Below the pieces are notes generated by a model. That model was given only the letters and a program-made list of their open reading frames with translations. It did not search any database and had not been told where the DNA came from. The translations under genes and the position numbers were made by a program. 64,000 bases of DNA from Sphingobacteriaceae bacterium (lineage in GTDB: Bacteria; Bacteroidota; Bacteroidia; Sphingobacteriales; Sphingobacteriaceae), in contig CANHGR010000007.1 in the NCBI GenBank assembly GCA_947460875.1, positions 1-64,000 of the forward strand, in the 5' to 3' direction. Shown piece by piece: positions 44,635 to 53,759 of the stretch (positions are counted from its first letter, which is position 1; every line of letters starts with the position of its first letter).

Positions 44635-44856
44635 TTAAGCCTGCCTTTTCTCGCGATAGGCTACAACAACAGACAAAACAAGTAGAAGTACAATAAAAAT
44701 ATACATTCCCAACTGATCTTTGCCTTCATTTGATCCGGCAGAGTTACTTAGATCGCTGTCAACCGGATTAGTCGCAAATGATTGCATAACAAAAAAGACA
44801 GCAAAAATCAGTATAGAGCCTGCTTTCATTAGAAAAGAAGAATTAAAAAATTTCAT
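44635..44856 (-). CDS. Small exported single-pass membrane protein
   Basis: A 73-residue protein. It has a signal-like N-terminus ending QSFA (about 28), a short acidic/Ser region (about 30-47) and a transmembrane helix (about 49-65) followed by a basic end YREKRQA. Function unknown. A TACCTTTG element lies 17 nt upstream, so it may have its own promoter, and the 35-residue frame downstream may belong to the same transcript. Confidence 0.6.
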   Translation of the reverse strand: MKFFNSSFLMKAGSILIFAVFFVMQSFATNPVDSDLSNSAGSNEGKDQLGMYIFIVLLLVLSVVVAYREKRQA

Positions 44857-44873
44857 CTGAACATTAATTTTTA

Positions 44874-44881
44874 CAAAGGTA
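44874..44881 (-). promoter_or_regulatory. -7 element upstream of the 73-residue protein
   Basis: TACCTTTG matches TAnnTTTG and predicts a start about 11 nt ahead of the ATG at 44856. A TTTG lies 13 nt further upstream, closer than usual. Confidence 0.35.
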
Positions 44882-44889
44882 CAAGGAAA

Positions 44890-45315
44890 TTATTCAAATT
44901 TATGGGCATTTCTTACTAGAGCGAATATTTTTGATTTCAAAAAACGAGTTTTCTCGTCGAGGATAACTGATTGCATAGACTGTTCCCATTCCTGCATTTC
45001 TACTTTCCTCTTGAAAGTGTAATCCAATTCCTTATAGAAGATGTCCCGTTCTTCAGCCCAAATCTTAAAATCTTCATCAAATGCCTTTTTTTCATCTCCG
45101 CTGAATGTTTTAGAAAGTCTTGTAAACGTGTTTTCTAAAACGTTGATCATCTCGATGTGAAAGACCGATCCACATCCAACTAAATCAGTACTTTTGGCCG
45201 CGCAGGCCTTATACACTTCTTCCAGCGTATTCACTTGCAAAATTGTTTGAGCCTGCCCAGCGTGTACGGTAAACGTTAGAGCAACATAAAATAATAGTAC
45301 TTTCAAGATCTTCAT
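44890..45315 (-). CDS. Small secreted helical protein of unknown function
   Basis: A 141-residue protein from the ATG at 45315 (a GTG codon directly precedes it). The signal peptide ends GQAQ (about 22). The mature part has two Cys in the first third (KACAAKS, VGCGSV), suggesting a disulfide, and is otherwise helical and charged (FKIWAEERDIFYKELDY, MQEWEQSMQ). This loosely recalls LprI/DUF1311-type proteins, but the match is not firm. Confidence 0.6.
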   Translation of the reverse strand: MKILKVLLFYVALTFTVHAGQAQTILQVNTLEEVYKACAAKSTDLVGCGSVFHIEMINVLENTFTRLSKTFSGDEKKAFDEDFKIWAEERDIFYKELDYTFKRKVEMQEWEQSMQSVILDEKTRFLKSKIFALVRNAHKFE

Positions 45316-45399
45316 CACTGTCTAACGTTTGTAACTTAAATGTAGTCTCTTTTAATTTTGAGAAGCGAATATATAAATTTAACAGACAATTTTAGTCTT

Positions 45400-47079
45400 T
45401 TACCTGATCACGGTTACAGATCCTGAGCGGGTATATTTCGCAGAATCTTCAACTCCTTCAAGCAGCCAATAATAAACTCCTGTCGGCACTTTTTGCCCAT
45501 CCTTTAAGCCATCCCAAAAATTCTCGATGTCTATGGTGGTAAAAACTACGTCCCCCCACCTATTGAAGACCTTAAAATACTTAATGTTGACTTTGCCATC
45601 CATCAATATCGTCAAAACATCGTTTGTACCATCCCCATTAGGGGTAAAGGTATTAGGAATCACCAGATCCGCGAATATGATATCAACTGTAACCGGCACA
45701 ATAGTTATACAGCCACTTAGGCTTATTCCCTTAATATAATAAGTACCATCTCTTACTATACTACTAGGATTGGGCAAACGCCGGGTCGTATCTGAATTGA
45801 ACCAATAAGAATAACTGAAACCCGCCTCATGAGGAAAGCTCCTGGTAATATCAATACCTGCAGGATATATGACAGGTTCAGGATCAATTACCGCGATAAT
45901 GGGCGCCGGACTAATCACAACAACTACCGGTCTAACCGCTACACAACCTGAAGAGCTTCGACCCATAATGTAATAGGTGCCTCCAACTGTAACCGCCTTA
46001 GGGTCAAGTATAGGAAGAGTAGCTTGCGGATTTCTCCAGTAAGTATAAGTTAAATCAGAACTGTTGCCTATGTGTACAGACTGGGCAGTCAAATCGACAG
46101 AAAAACAATCAGGCGGCGGGTCGTTAATAGACAACTCAATTCCCGAAATCGTAGTATAAATTGTCTGAGTACAACCAAGTCCAGGATAAGGAATTAATTC
46201 TACTGCAATACGAGTACCGGGACGCGGCACTGGAGAAAGCAACACAGTATCCGCGTCACCTAAATCTTGTAAAGTTTCAGCATTGTACCATCTATAATGA
46301 AAAAAACCAGAGATAATCTTTAGTGTAATTTCATCGACATCCGGACAAATGATATTGCCAGTTACCGGAATAGAACAATTTTCGTTAAAATCAATATATG
46401 CATAACCAAAATGACCTCCCTCCGAGCAATCGTTAGTGGTAAATTCTAGCCTAATAGTGCGGCCAATATAATCGTCCAGATTAACAAAAACCGGCGACCA
46501 TGGCTTGTATAATACATCAGCATTCGGTTGCTTTTTTATGTCAGAGACAAAAAAACCCGGCAAGCCACTTAACGCTACAAACTCGAAAGATCCACAGTCT
46601 GAAGCCGTGTTTGAAGCAACATCAACTACTCTGGCCCTGAATTTTGGTTGTTGTTCAGATGGGTGCCCCCTATCTTCGAAAACCACTGCATAGTTGAAAA
46701 TAATCGAGTACGAATTGACGTTTTTCGGCACAGTTAACGTATAACTGATCATTTCTGCCTCGGCTCCGTTCAGACTATTTCCCAAACGCACTACATATTC
46801 ACTACCATTTGGAGAATTGAGAGAGAAATGTCCATATTCATCCGTCAAAGTCTCTCTCTTTATAATATCTTGTCTGCCAAAAGGAGAGGGATTTACTACA
46901 ACGGTACCGACCGGTCGTGTGTCAGCAAATCTCCTGCCTACAACCCCTCCAATATAGGTTTCCCAGCCATTAAGAGTGCCGTTTTCAAAACCAATATTGG
47001 GTGGGCATACAGTTACTACCTGACTATAAGAATTGAGAGCAGTAAAAAACCAAATTAGCTGTATTAGTTTTCTGAGCAT
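45400..47079 (-). CDS. Type IX-secreted surface protein with type B (CHU_C) sorting domain
   Basis: A 559-residue exported protein. The signal peptide ends NSYSQ (about 19). A lectin-like beta domain (about 25-235) is followed by repeated Ig-like modules (TVGGTYYIMGRSSSGC and VRDGTYYIKGISLSGC are near repeats). The C-terminus is the gliding-motility-associated/CHU_C domain: IPNTFTPNGDGTNDVL, KYFKVFNRWGDVVF and GLKDGQKVPTGVYYWLL. This type B signal sends the protein through the type IX system, whose core genes are at 0.8 and 7.6-12.2 kb. Function is probably adhesion or surface structure. Confidence 0.87.
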   Translation of the reverse strand: MLRKLIQLIWFFTALNSYSQVVTVCPPNIGFENGTLNGWETYIGGVVGRRFADTRPVGTVVVNPSPFGRQDIIKRETLTDEYGHFSLNSPNGSEYVVRLGNSLNGAEAEMISYTLTVPKNVNSYSIIFNYAVVFEDRGHPSEQQPKFRARVVDVASNTASDCGSFEFVALSGLPGFFVSDIKKQPNADVLYKPWSPVFVNLDDYIGRTIRLEFTTNDCSEGGHFGYAYIDFNENCSIPVTGNIICPDVDEITLKIISGFFHYRWYNAETLQDLGDADTVLLSPVPRPGTRIAVELIPYPGLGCTQTIYTTISGIELSINDPPPDCFSVDLTAQSVHIGNSSDLTYTYWRNPQATLPILDPKAVTVGGTYYIMGRSSSGCVAVRPVVVVISPAPIIAVIDPEPVIYPAGIDITRSFPHEAGFSYSYWFNSDTTRRLPNPSSIVRDGTYYIKGISLSGCITIVPVTVDIIFADLVIPNTFTPNGDGTNDVLTILMDGKVNIKYFKVFNRWGDVVFTTIDIENFWDGLKDGQKVPTGVYYWLLEGVEDSAKYTRSGSVTVIR

Positions 47080-47086
47080 ATCACGT

Positions 47087-47094
47087 CAAAAATA
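47087..47094 (-). promoter_or_regulatory. -7 element adjoining the CHU_C protein start
   Basis: TATTTTTG on the minus strand ends 7 nt before the ATG at 47079, which puts the predicted +1 one base from the start codon. No firm -33 element. Confidence 0.3.
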
Positions 47095-47294
47095 CCTCTT
47101 ACTGAAAATCAACTAGAGGAAACATTATAACTTTGCAAGTTGCAGAATTCCAATAAGGCATGATAACGAAAACTACACATTTGAAAATCACAATATATAA
47201 TACTATAATACCTTGGATAAAACCACCAGGAAGTATCTACGGTTCTCTATTCACCCGGGATATTATCTATAAAAAGACTTTCAATTTATCCTAA

Positions 47295-49349
47295 TCAATT
47301 TAAAACCGGCAAAAATGAATACTGTCTTGCATACTCCATCATTTGATCAAAAAACGATGCTGGATATTCGACCTTTACATCAGTAATATTCGTTCCGTCC
47401 ATCACTGCAACTAATTTAGGTTGTATAAACCCGCTGTATGGCTTAATATTCAATTTTGCATACCTGGCTAAAACTTCTTTGTGAAGCACCCGATCTACTT
47501 TTACCCCATAATTCTCAATTAGGTTCTTTCCTGCTGTAAAATCGCCTTCAGACTTAATACGCTGAATTTCGCGCAAAAGTTGCCCAAATAACACACGAAG
47601 TTTGTTATAGTCATTAATTTGAGTGTAGGTTTTTCCGTCAACTTTTATGAACTCAACTACATTATCCTTCTTCCCCATCTCATAAACCCACTTGGCATTG
47701 AGCTGCCGGTTACGCATATGTGCTTCCTCAAGATTATTACCTAGCTTAATTCTAGTAAGTTGAGTTAATAAACCGTTTCTTATGTATCCATCATATTCTG
47801 TTTTGCCAACTTCAAGCGAAGGCATCACACCGATTTCCACAAGTTTAGGATCCATGATGTAGTATAGTGCAACGAGGTCGGCGCGAGCTTCCTCTAATGC
47901 AGACGCATAATTTTTCAGGGTCTTATCTGTAGTAAGCACCCCGGGGTTTAGCTGTCCAGAGGCGTGTCCGATACACTCATGCATGTCTGTATGGAGATCG
48001 GCAGCAAGTGCGCCATATTTTCTAGCTCTTGCTTTCACGCTATCGCTAAACGCATATTCATCTAATGATCCGCTTTTTGTACCCATGTTATTATATGCAT
48101 AAATAATATTGCTTAAAGACGCTGATTTTGAACCATGGTCTTTGCGGATCCATTCTGAGTTAGGCAAGTTAATGCCTATTGGGGTAGCCGGACTTGCATC
48201 TCCGGATTCGCCAATCACCGTTATCGCTTTTGCTGTTATACCTTTAACCTTCTTTTTCTTGTGCTGAGGCATCAATGGTGAGTTATCTTCGAACCATTGC
48301 GCTTGATCTGCAATCGCTTTTATTCTTTTTGTGGCTTCTATATCCTTCATAGAAACCACACTCTCATAACTTCCCTTCTTTCCAATGGCATCATTATAGA
48401 CTTCAATAAACCCGTTTATCACGTCTATTCTTGACGCCGTATCAGCTACCCATGCAATACTATATGCATCAAAATCTTTAAGATCCCCAGATTTATAATA
48501 TTTAATCAATTTTTGAAGGGCGTCTTTCTGATTAGCATTTTCTGCTACCGCAACGGCTTTTTCCAGCCAGTAAACTATTTTATCAATTGCCGGACCGTAC
48601 ATACCGCCGCTCTTCCAAATCTTTTCCTGTATTTTCCCATCTTCCTTTAGCACTTTAGAATTTAATCCCCAGGAAGGAGAATTCCCTTCACTTTCAAATT
48701 TTTTATAAAATGCTTCTACTTCTTTTTGTGTAACTCCCTCGTAAAAGTTATTTGACGAGGCCACGATATTGTCGTTATTCGCCGACAGGTCAACAAGTTT
48801 TGGTTGAAAGGTGGGGTCGAAAACAATTGGCTTAATCAATACTAGAAAGGACTCTACGGTTTGACTAGCACTCATCGGAAAACCGGTGGAGTCAGAATTC
48901 TTAACCAATTCTGCAAAATACTCAAAAGAAAATTCGGGAATAAACTTTTCATTTCCATAATGATGGTGGTTGCCATTACTAAACCAAAACCGACCGGCAT
49001 ACGTCTTGAATTGTGCCCACTCTGTTGTTGTTTGATCGCCTTTATAGGTAGCATAAATATTTTCAAGCGTTTTACGGATCAACAAATTGTACTTCCCTTT
49101 TTGGTCATAGATGATGTCTCGTCCAGATAAACCTGCCTCCTGTAAAAAGTATGCCAACTGCTTTTGTTGTAGACTTAGCTCATTAAATCCTGGGACCTGA
49201 TATCGCAATATCTGCAAATCCGCGAAAGAGTCGGCCGCCACGACAAAGTTTGAATCGGCAGTACCTGTATTGGACTTTTCCACTGAATTTTTACATGCAC
49301 TAACTGTAAAAAGGGTCAAGCATGCTAAGTAAATTGAATAATATTTCAT
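47295..49349 (-). CDS. Family M49 (dipeptidyl-peptidase III-like) lipoprotein
   Basis: A 684-residue protein with a lipobox TVSAC (Cys19). The zinc motif is HECIGH in TDMHECIGHASGQLNPG, matching the HEXXGH signature unique to family M49, with the third ligand in EEARADLVALYY about 40 residues later. Length is close to DPP III. It would be a periplasmic or surface zinc peptidase releasing dipeptides. It stands alone, with 215-bp and 227-bp gaps on either side. Confidence 0.88.
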   Translation of the reverse strand: MKYYSIYLACLTLFTVSACKNSVEKSNTGTADSNFVVAADSFADLQILRYQVPGFNELSLQQKQLAYFLQEAGLSGRDIIYDQKGKYNLLIRKTLENIYATYKGDQTTTEWAQFKTYAGRFWFSNGNHHHYGNEKFIPEFSFEYFAELVKNSDSTGFPMSASQTVESFLVLIKPIVFDPTFQPKLVDLSANNDNIVASSNNFYEGVTQKEVEAFYKKFESEGNSPSWGLNSKVLKEDGKIQEKIWKSGGMYGPAIDKIVYWLEKAVAVAENANQKDALQKLIKYYKSGDLKDFDAYSIAWVADTASRIDVINGFIEVYNDAIGKKGSYESVVSMKDIEATKRIKAIADQAQWFEDNSPLMPQHKKKKVKGITAKAITVIGESGDASPATPIGINLPNSEWIRKDHGSKSASLSNIIYAYNNMGTKSGSLDEYAFSDSVKARARKYGALAADLHTDMHECIGHASGQLNPGVLTTDKTLKNYASALEEARADLVALYYIMDPKLVEIGVMPSLEVGKTEYDGYIRNGLLTQLTRIKLGNNLEEAHMRNRQLNAKWVYEMGKKDNVVEFIKVDGKTYTQINDYNKLRVLFGQLLREIQRIKSEGDFTAGKNLIENYGVKVDRVLHKEVLARYAKLNIKPYSGFIQPKLVAVMDGTNITDVKVEYPASFFDQMMEYARQYSFLPVLN

Positions 49350-49576
49350 AAAGTTTTTTTGTATAGGTCAAAACAACGTGCCAACCGTGTCGCCACGATC
49401 GCTGATATCAAATATAAGGATTGAATACATTACAAAAGCATCAACGCTTTGTTTTCTGAGCTTGTGCATTAGACGAAAAAAATTCATAAAATATTTGTTT
49501 TTCATTTTGATTTCATGTTTGCAGAATAGCTTCGTTACAACAAATCAAAAAATCTGTAAAACCTAAAGCTCAAAAA

Positions 49577-50464
49577 ATGAAAAAGTTAACAAAAATTTAC
49601 GCTACGTTCGCAGCAGTTGCAGTACTAGCATTTACATCCTGCGAGAAGGAAAGAATTAGTTCAGACAACTCAAATGCGATTTCACAATTAAACGCACTGG
49701 CAGTTACTGCTGATTCTACGTCGGACGATGCAATTTTCATCATCAATACCTGCGCTCGTGGATCAAAACGGGATTCAATTACGTTCAGTGCACTTCCTAC
49801 AGGCATCAGTACTTATTTAACAATGAATTATTCCGGGTATACCTTTAAGAAGGCGTTAAAAGTGGCCACGCGTAATGAAGTTCAAGAAGGATTTATCGTA
49901 GTCGTTGAGTTCGAAGGCAAACCAGTAGGCCTAAAATTCGATAACACTGGCGCCTTTGTGAAGGTATTGGAGCAACGCGAGCGTCGTGATCTACTTGGAA
50001 AAGGATGGAGACCCGGAGGCCGTTTTGACTGCCGTGACGGCAAGCATAAAGATACCATTGCTTTGAGTGCAATACCTGCGGCAATAAAAACTTATATCAC
50101 AACTAATTATCCGATGGATACTTTGTTGCATGCATCATCCGTTAAAGATGGCAGCGTTATTGTATTAACGACTAATAACGGGCACTTTGCTAATATATTT
50201 AAGGTTAATTCCTCATTTGTAAAAAGAATTGCACTACCTGCGCCGCATGGAAAAGGAAGTTCAATAGCTGAGACTTCTCTTCCATCTACCATCAAGAACT
50301 ATTTGATCGCAACTTATCCGGCTTACGTTTTTACAAAAGCCTTCATAGTGAAAAGCGATTCAATTGTAAAGGGTTACGTTGTCATGATCGACGCAAATGC
50401 CACTAAATATGTAATCCATTTTGATGAATTAGGCAATTTTGTTAAAAATATTGCAGTAAAATAA
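49577..50464 (+). CDS. Lipoprotein with three PepSY-like repeats
   Basis: A 295-residue lipoprotein with lipobox TSC (Cys22 in LAFTSCEKE). Three PepSY-like (PF11396-type) units are visible, each opening with a Ser/Thr strand and LP-x-x-I-x-x-Y-(L/I)-x-x-x-Y: FSALPTGISTYLTMNYSGY (about 72-90), LSAIPAAIKTYITTNYPMD (about 155-173) and TSLPSTIKNYLIATYPAY (about 232-249). Such proteins are periplasmic, often linked to two-component systems and metal or envelope stress. A two-component operon begins about 500 nt downstream, beyond a terminator. Confidence 0.82.
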   Translation: MKKLTKIYATFAAVAVLAFTSCEKERISSDNSNAISQLNALAVTADSTSDDAIFIINTCARGSKRDSITFSALPTGISTYLTMNYSGYTFKKALKVATRNEVQEGFIVVVEFEGKPVGLKFDNTGAFVKVLEQRERRDLLGKGWRPGGRFDCRDGKHKDTIALSAIPAAIKTYITTNYPMDTLLHASSVKDGSVIVLTTNNGHFANIFKVNSSFVKRIALPAPHGKGSSIAETSLPSTIKNYLIATYPAYVFTKAFIVKSDSIVKGYVVMIDANATKYVIHFDELGNFVKNIAVK

Positions 50465-50518
50465 AAGGCGGCCAATTGAAAAAAGAAGTGTTGGGCAATA
50501 TCGAGAGCTCCCTGCCCT

Positions 50519-50544
50519 TAGCATCCCATCTAGATGGGATGCTA
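50519..50544 (+). terminator. Terminator after the PepSY-like gene
   Basis: A perfect 12-bp inverted repeat (TAGCATCCCATC, 2-nt loop) followed by a T-rich run TTCTTATTTCT. It separates the PepSY-like lipoprotein from the two-component operon. Confidence 0.7.
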
Positions 50545-50588
50545 TTCTTATTTCTACATTTAAACTTTAAATTTGTTAACTGTCTGCT

Positions 50589-50948
50589 ATGAGAATACTA
50601 ATACAATATCTTATTTTATCAATAACATTTGTTACGATAGCATCTACTGTTAAAGCAGAACTTTTGCCTGTTAGACTTCTAGTATTTCAGAATTCTGCTA
50701 AGCGTAATAACATTGATCGTACCCATTTCCATAGAGACCAAGACACTTCAGCACTGGGCAAGAAAAAAATCAAGGAAATTGCAAAACCCAGACCACAGGT
50801 AAAACCTGAACGAGTTGAAATGCCCCCAGTTGTTATTCGCCCGCCATCTGCGGCTCCGGATAACGCGCGGCCAAGGCCCGGAGCACAAGTTGGCCGCGGC
50901 CAGGGAAATACTCGCCCTCAGAACCCACCACAAAGGCGGGGAAGATAA
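50589..50948 (+). CDS. Small secreted Pro/Arg-rich protein of a two-component operon
   Basis: A 119-residue protein. The signal peptide ends TVKA (about 23). The mature chain is unstructured and basic: His-containing FHRDQD in the middle, then Pro/Arg/Gly-rich repeats (ARPRPGAQVGRGQG, RPQNPPQRRGR). No cysteines. The gene lies 11 nt before the response regulator gene, so it is likely part of, and perhaps sensed by, the same signalling unit. Function unknown. Confidence 0.6.
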   Translation: MRILIQYLILSITFVTIASTVKAELLPVRLLVFQNSAKRNNIDRTHFHRDQDTSALGKKKIKEIAKPRPQVKPERVEMPPVVIRPPSAAPDNARPRPGAQVGRGQGNTRPQNPPQRRGR

Positions 50949-50959
50949 TTTTTTTTGCG

Positions 50960-51643
50960 ATGAATGTTCTAATCATTGAAGATGAAAAAAGCCTGGCTAA
51001 AGAGATGGAAACATTTCTGAAGAAAGCCTTTTATACCTGCGACGTTAGTTATACCGGAAATAGCGCTTCAGAAAAAATTGCAGTAAATCTATATGATTTC
51101 ATATTGATAGACCTCGGACTACCCGATTATGATGGCCTTGACCTACTCAAAGAAGCAAGAGAACACAATCCTGAAGCCACTTGTATTATCCTTACTGCTC
51201 GCGCAGCCATATCCGATAGGGTTAGGGGTCTTGATCTTGGAGCCGATGATTATCTGCCCAAGCCATTCTCTTTATTAGAACTTCAAAGCAGGATGCAGGC
51301 AATTGGCAGGCGTAAATTCGGCATTAAAAACACGTTGGTGCCGCTTGGAGAGTTTGCTGTAGATCTCACAAGCCGCACCATATCCCATCAAGGTAAAGAA
51401 CTTAGCAACGTTACAAAGAAAGAGTTTGACCTACTAAGTTATCTGTTGCTCCATAAGAACCGTACGCTAAACCGGATGCAGCTAAATGAGCATATCTGGG
51501 GAAGCTGGGTCGCGGATGATTCTGATTCAAACTACATTGACGCACATATAAAAAACGTTCGTAAGAAGCTAAACATTTTCGCTTCTACAGATTGGCTTGA
51601 AACGGTTCGTGGAGTTGGCTATCGGATCAGATTAAAGGACTAG
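50960..51643 (+). CDS. OmpR/PhoB-family response regulator
   Basis: A 227-residue regulator. The receiver domain has the acidic pair E7/D8, phospho-acceptor Asp51 (FILIDLGLPDYDG), Thr in IILTARAA and Lys in YLPKPFSLLEL. The C-terminal winged helix (about 125-225) ends DAHIKNVRKKLNIF and TVRGVGYRIR. It pairs with the histidine kinase 3 nt downstream. The two-gene unit probably senses an envelope condition, given the secreted small protein in front. Confidence 0.93.
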   Translation: MNVLIIEDEKSLAKEMETFLKKAFYTCDVSYTGNSASEKIAVNLYDFILIDLGLPDYDGLDLLKEAREHNPEATCIILTARAAISDRVRGLDLGADDYLPKPFSLLELQSRMQAIGRRKFGIKNTLVPLGEFAVDLTSRTISHQGKELSNVTKKEFDLLSYLLLHKNRTLNRMQLNEHIWGSWVADDSDSNYIDAHIKNVRKKLNIFASTDWLETVRGVGYRIRLKD

Positions 51644-51646
51644 CCA

Positions 51647-52972
51647 TTGAAACTGCAAACTAAACTCACGCTTTTTAATACCTGTTCCAAGCTTGTTATC
51701 GTTTTTCTATTCATATTACTTTTACCTGCGCTGATTAAAACCATTAATCTCGACTATACAGACAGTAGGCTGAATAAGCAGAAAGAAAGGGTTCTTAGCG
51801 AGATAAAGGAAAAAGGCATCGAAGCCTATATTCAAAACGGTTCACCATACGCGAGTTATACCCTTCTAAAGGAAGAGTATATGAGCCTTGAAGAGGATAG
51901 CTTAAGAGAATTTCTGGATACCATTAAAGATGAGCAGCGAATTGTAGAATTGGACACCATCGAATACCGCATACTAAGTCATTCGTTCAACTTAAGCAAT
52001 AAGAAATATCTATTAGAAATTGCGAAAAGTGTTGAGACTGTTGATGAAACTAGTACTCCACTTCAAAATATTGCTTTGCAAGTCCTTTTGGTAATGATAC
52101 TGCTTACAATCCTTGCCGATCTCTTATATACCCACCACATTTTACAGCCACTTGGGCTAATAATCCGGGAAAAGTTGGGGAAACGCGGACCATCGGCAGG
52201 AATATTTAAAGAAGTAAAAACAACAACTTCAGATTTTAGATACCTAGACAAAAGCATCCATCAAATGATGGAACATATAGAACAGGCCTTTTTAAAAGAA
52301 CGTGAGTTTATCTCAAATGCTTCGCATGAACTGATGACTCCTATTTCTATCCTGCAAAGCAAAATCGAAAATCTTTTTGACAGGAAAGACATCTCAGAAG
52401 ATCTTCAAATCCAGTTAGTTGGAATGCTTAAAACGCTTAATCGCCTTAAAAGAATTACTCAAACTCTACTTCTTATTTCTCAAATTGAAAATGAGCAATT
52501 TTTAAAAGAAGACTCATTATCAATTAAGGAGCTAATTGATGAGGTACATGAAGAAATATTAATTAGACTGCAGGATAAAAACATTAGTTGCACAATTGAT
52601 ATCATCGAAGATGAAACCCTGAACCATGTAAACAGGTTTCTGCTTTTTAACCTCTTCTTTAATCTTGTGAACAATGCTGTAAAGTACAACAAAGAAAACG
52701 GCGAGATTCTAATCACTTCTCGAAAAGAAAACGGACATCTGGTCTTAGAGTTTAAAGATACAGGAAAGGGAATAGAAGAAACAGACCAGGCTTTTATTTT
52801 TAATCGTTTTAAGAAACTCAGACAATCATCACCCGAGGATAGTTTCGGGTTAGGCCTTCCAATCGTTAAATCTATCGCAGATTACCATCAAATTGGCATC
52901 CAGGTGGAGTCAACGGTTGGCATAGGAAGCGTTTTTCGTCTGATCTTTACTGCATTACCGCGCACCGACTGA
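51647..52972 (+). CDS. Sensor histidine kinase
   Basis: A 441-residue kinase beginning at TTG, with no better start. Two transmembrane helices (about 14-32 and 142-162) enclose a small periplasmic sensor of about 110 residues. The HisKA motif is NASHELMTPISILQSK with phospho-accepting His227. The HATPase domain has N box FNLVNNAVKYN, G1 DTGKGIEE and G2 SFGLGLPIVKSI. Three nt separate it from the response regulator. Its last 18 bp overlap the decayed DUF2892-like gene on the other strand. Confidence 0.92.
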   Translation: MKLQTKLTLFNTCSKLVIVFLFILLLPALIKTINLDYTDSRLNKQKERVLSEIKEKGIEAYIQNGSPYASYTLLKEEYMSLEEDSLREFLDTIKDEQRIVELDTIEYRILSHSFNLSNKKYLLEIAKSVETVDETSTPLQNIALQVLLVMILLTILADLLYTHHILQPLGLIIREKLGKRGPSAGIFKEVKTTTSDFRYLDKSIHQMMEHIEQAFLKEREFISNASHELMTPISILQSKIENLFDRKDISEDLQIQLVGMLKTLNRLKRITQTLLLISQIENEQFLKEDSLSIKELIDEVHEEILIRLQDKNISCTIDIIEDETLNHVNRFLLFNLFFNLVNNAVKYNKENGEILITSRKENGHLVLEFKDTGKGIEETDQAFIFNRFKKLRQSSPEDSFGLGLPIVKSIADYHQIGIQVESTVGIGSVFRLIFTALPRTD

Positions 52973-53267
52973 TGATTGATCACGAAAAGATTCTGCCATC
53001 TCTGCGATATAGCTCTTTTCAGTGTTTCTATTATCTTCTAACGCTGCAACTACTTTTACTGAGCAGTATCCTGTTATACCACGATGTAACAGAGTAGCGC
53101 CAATAGCTACTTCAGCCAGGGCCAGAAGAGGATGAGAAAATAAATTCGTTACCCCCTTATAAAAATAAAAACCCGGCTAAAAAGAGATGGCTCTCTCAGA
53201 TTTCTGAACGTCTACAGTTTCATTGTAGTAAAGTCTCTTCTAAAGAGTCTTTCAATTTGTTTATCAT
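52955..53267 (-). pseudogene. Decayed DUF2892/YgaP-like membrane protein gene
   Basis: The 415-bp gap between the kinase and the receiver gene is filled by a broken leftward frame. It starts MINKLKDSLEETLL (ATG at 53267), changes frame near 53225 (NETVDVQKSERAIS), meets a TAG at 53177-53179, then continues open to 52955 as GFYFYKGVTNLFSHPLLALA, EVAIGATLLHRGITGYCSV and a charged tail. The order of hydrophobic segments with a GITGYC ending matches the DUF2892 family. With one frameshift and one nonsense codon, and no start after the TAG, it cannot give a full product. Confidence 0.6.
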
Positions 53268-53387
53268 ATCAGTTTCTGCATGAGGTTGACAACACATTCG
53301 GCAGTGTGTTTTGATCTAAAAAAATTTGGCGGATAACACAAAACTCTTCTTTACTTGTTTCATATTCAATTAGACCCGGCACTCCAA

Positions 53388-53747
53388 ATGCGTAAAAAAA
53401 TCTTAGTTATAGAAGACGATCCGGATATCCTTGAAATTCTGATCAGTATTTTAGGTGAAGAAGGATACACCATGAGTTCGATATCAGATGGAAAAGACAT
53501 TGACGGTATCGCTATAGATCCACCCGACTTAATTATCTGTGATATCTGGCTACCAAACCGTAAGGGAACCGAAATTTGCAAAATTTTAAAAGCTGAAATC
53601 GCCACGGCAAAAATTCCGTTTATCCTAATCTCAACTGCAATGGATTTAAAGGAAATCGCACGACAATGTGGTGCAGATGCCTATGTTGAGAAACCATTTC
53701 ACATCAAAGAAATGATCAATACAGTAAAAACCTATCTTCGTGCTTAA
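53388..53747 (+). CDS. Stand-alone receiver (CheY-like) protein
   Basis: A 119-residue receiver domain with no output domain. The acidic pair is E9/D10, the phospho-acceptor is Asp52 (LIICDIWLPNRKG), the Ser/Thr is in ILISTA and the Lys in VEKPF (Lys102). I choose the ATG giving MRKKILVIEDD, 33 nt inside the longest frame. It probably relays phosphate from a hybrid or orphan kinase. The partial kinase at the right edge is a possible, unproven partner. Confidence 0.87.
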   Translation: MRKKILVIEDDPDILEILISILGEEGYTMSSISDGKDIDGIAIDPPDLIICDIWLPNRKGTEICKILKAEIATAKIPFILISTAMDLKEIARQCGADAYVEKPFHIKEMINTVKTYLRA

Positions 53748-53759
53748 AATTACCCAAGT

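Noticed and set aside
49378-49566. A 62-codon plus-strand frame before the PepSY-like lipoprotein gene
   Set aside because: Translation shows no domain or signal peptide pattern, and it occupies the upstream region of both flanking genes.
50519-50544. Perfect palindrome as an operator or mobile-element end
   Set aside because: It follows a gene, has a T-rich tail and no second copy in the window, so a terminator is the simpler reading.
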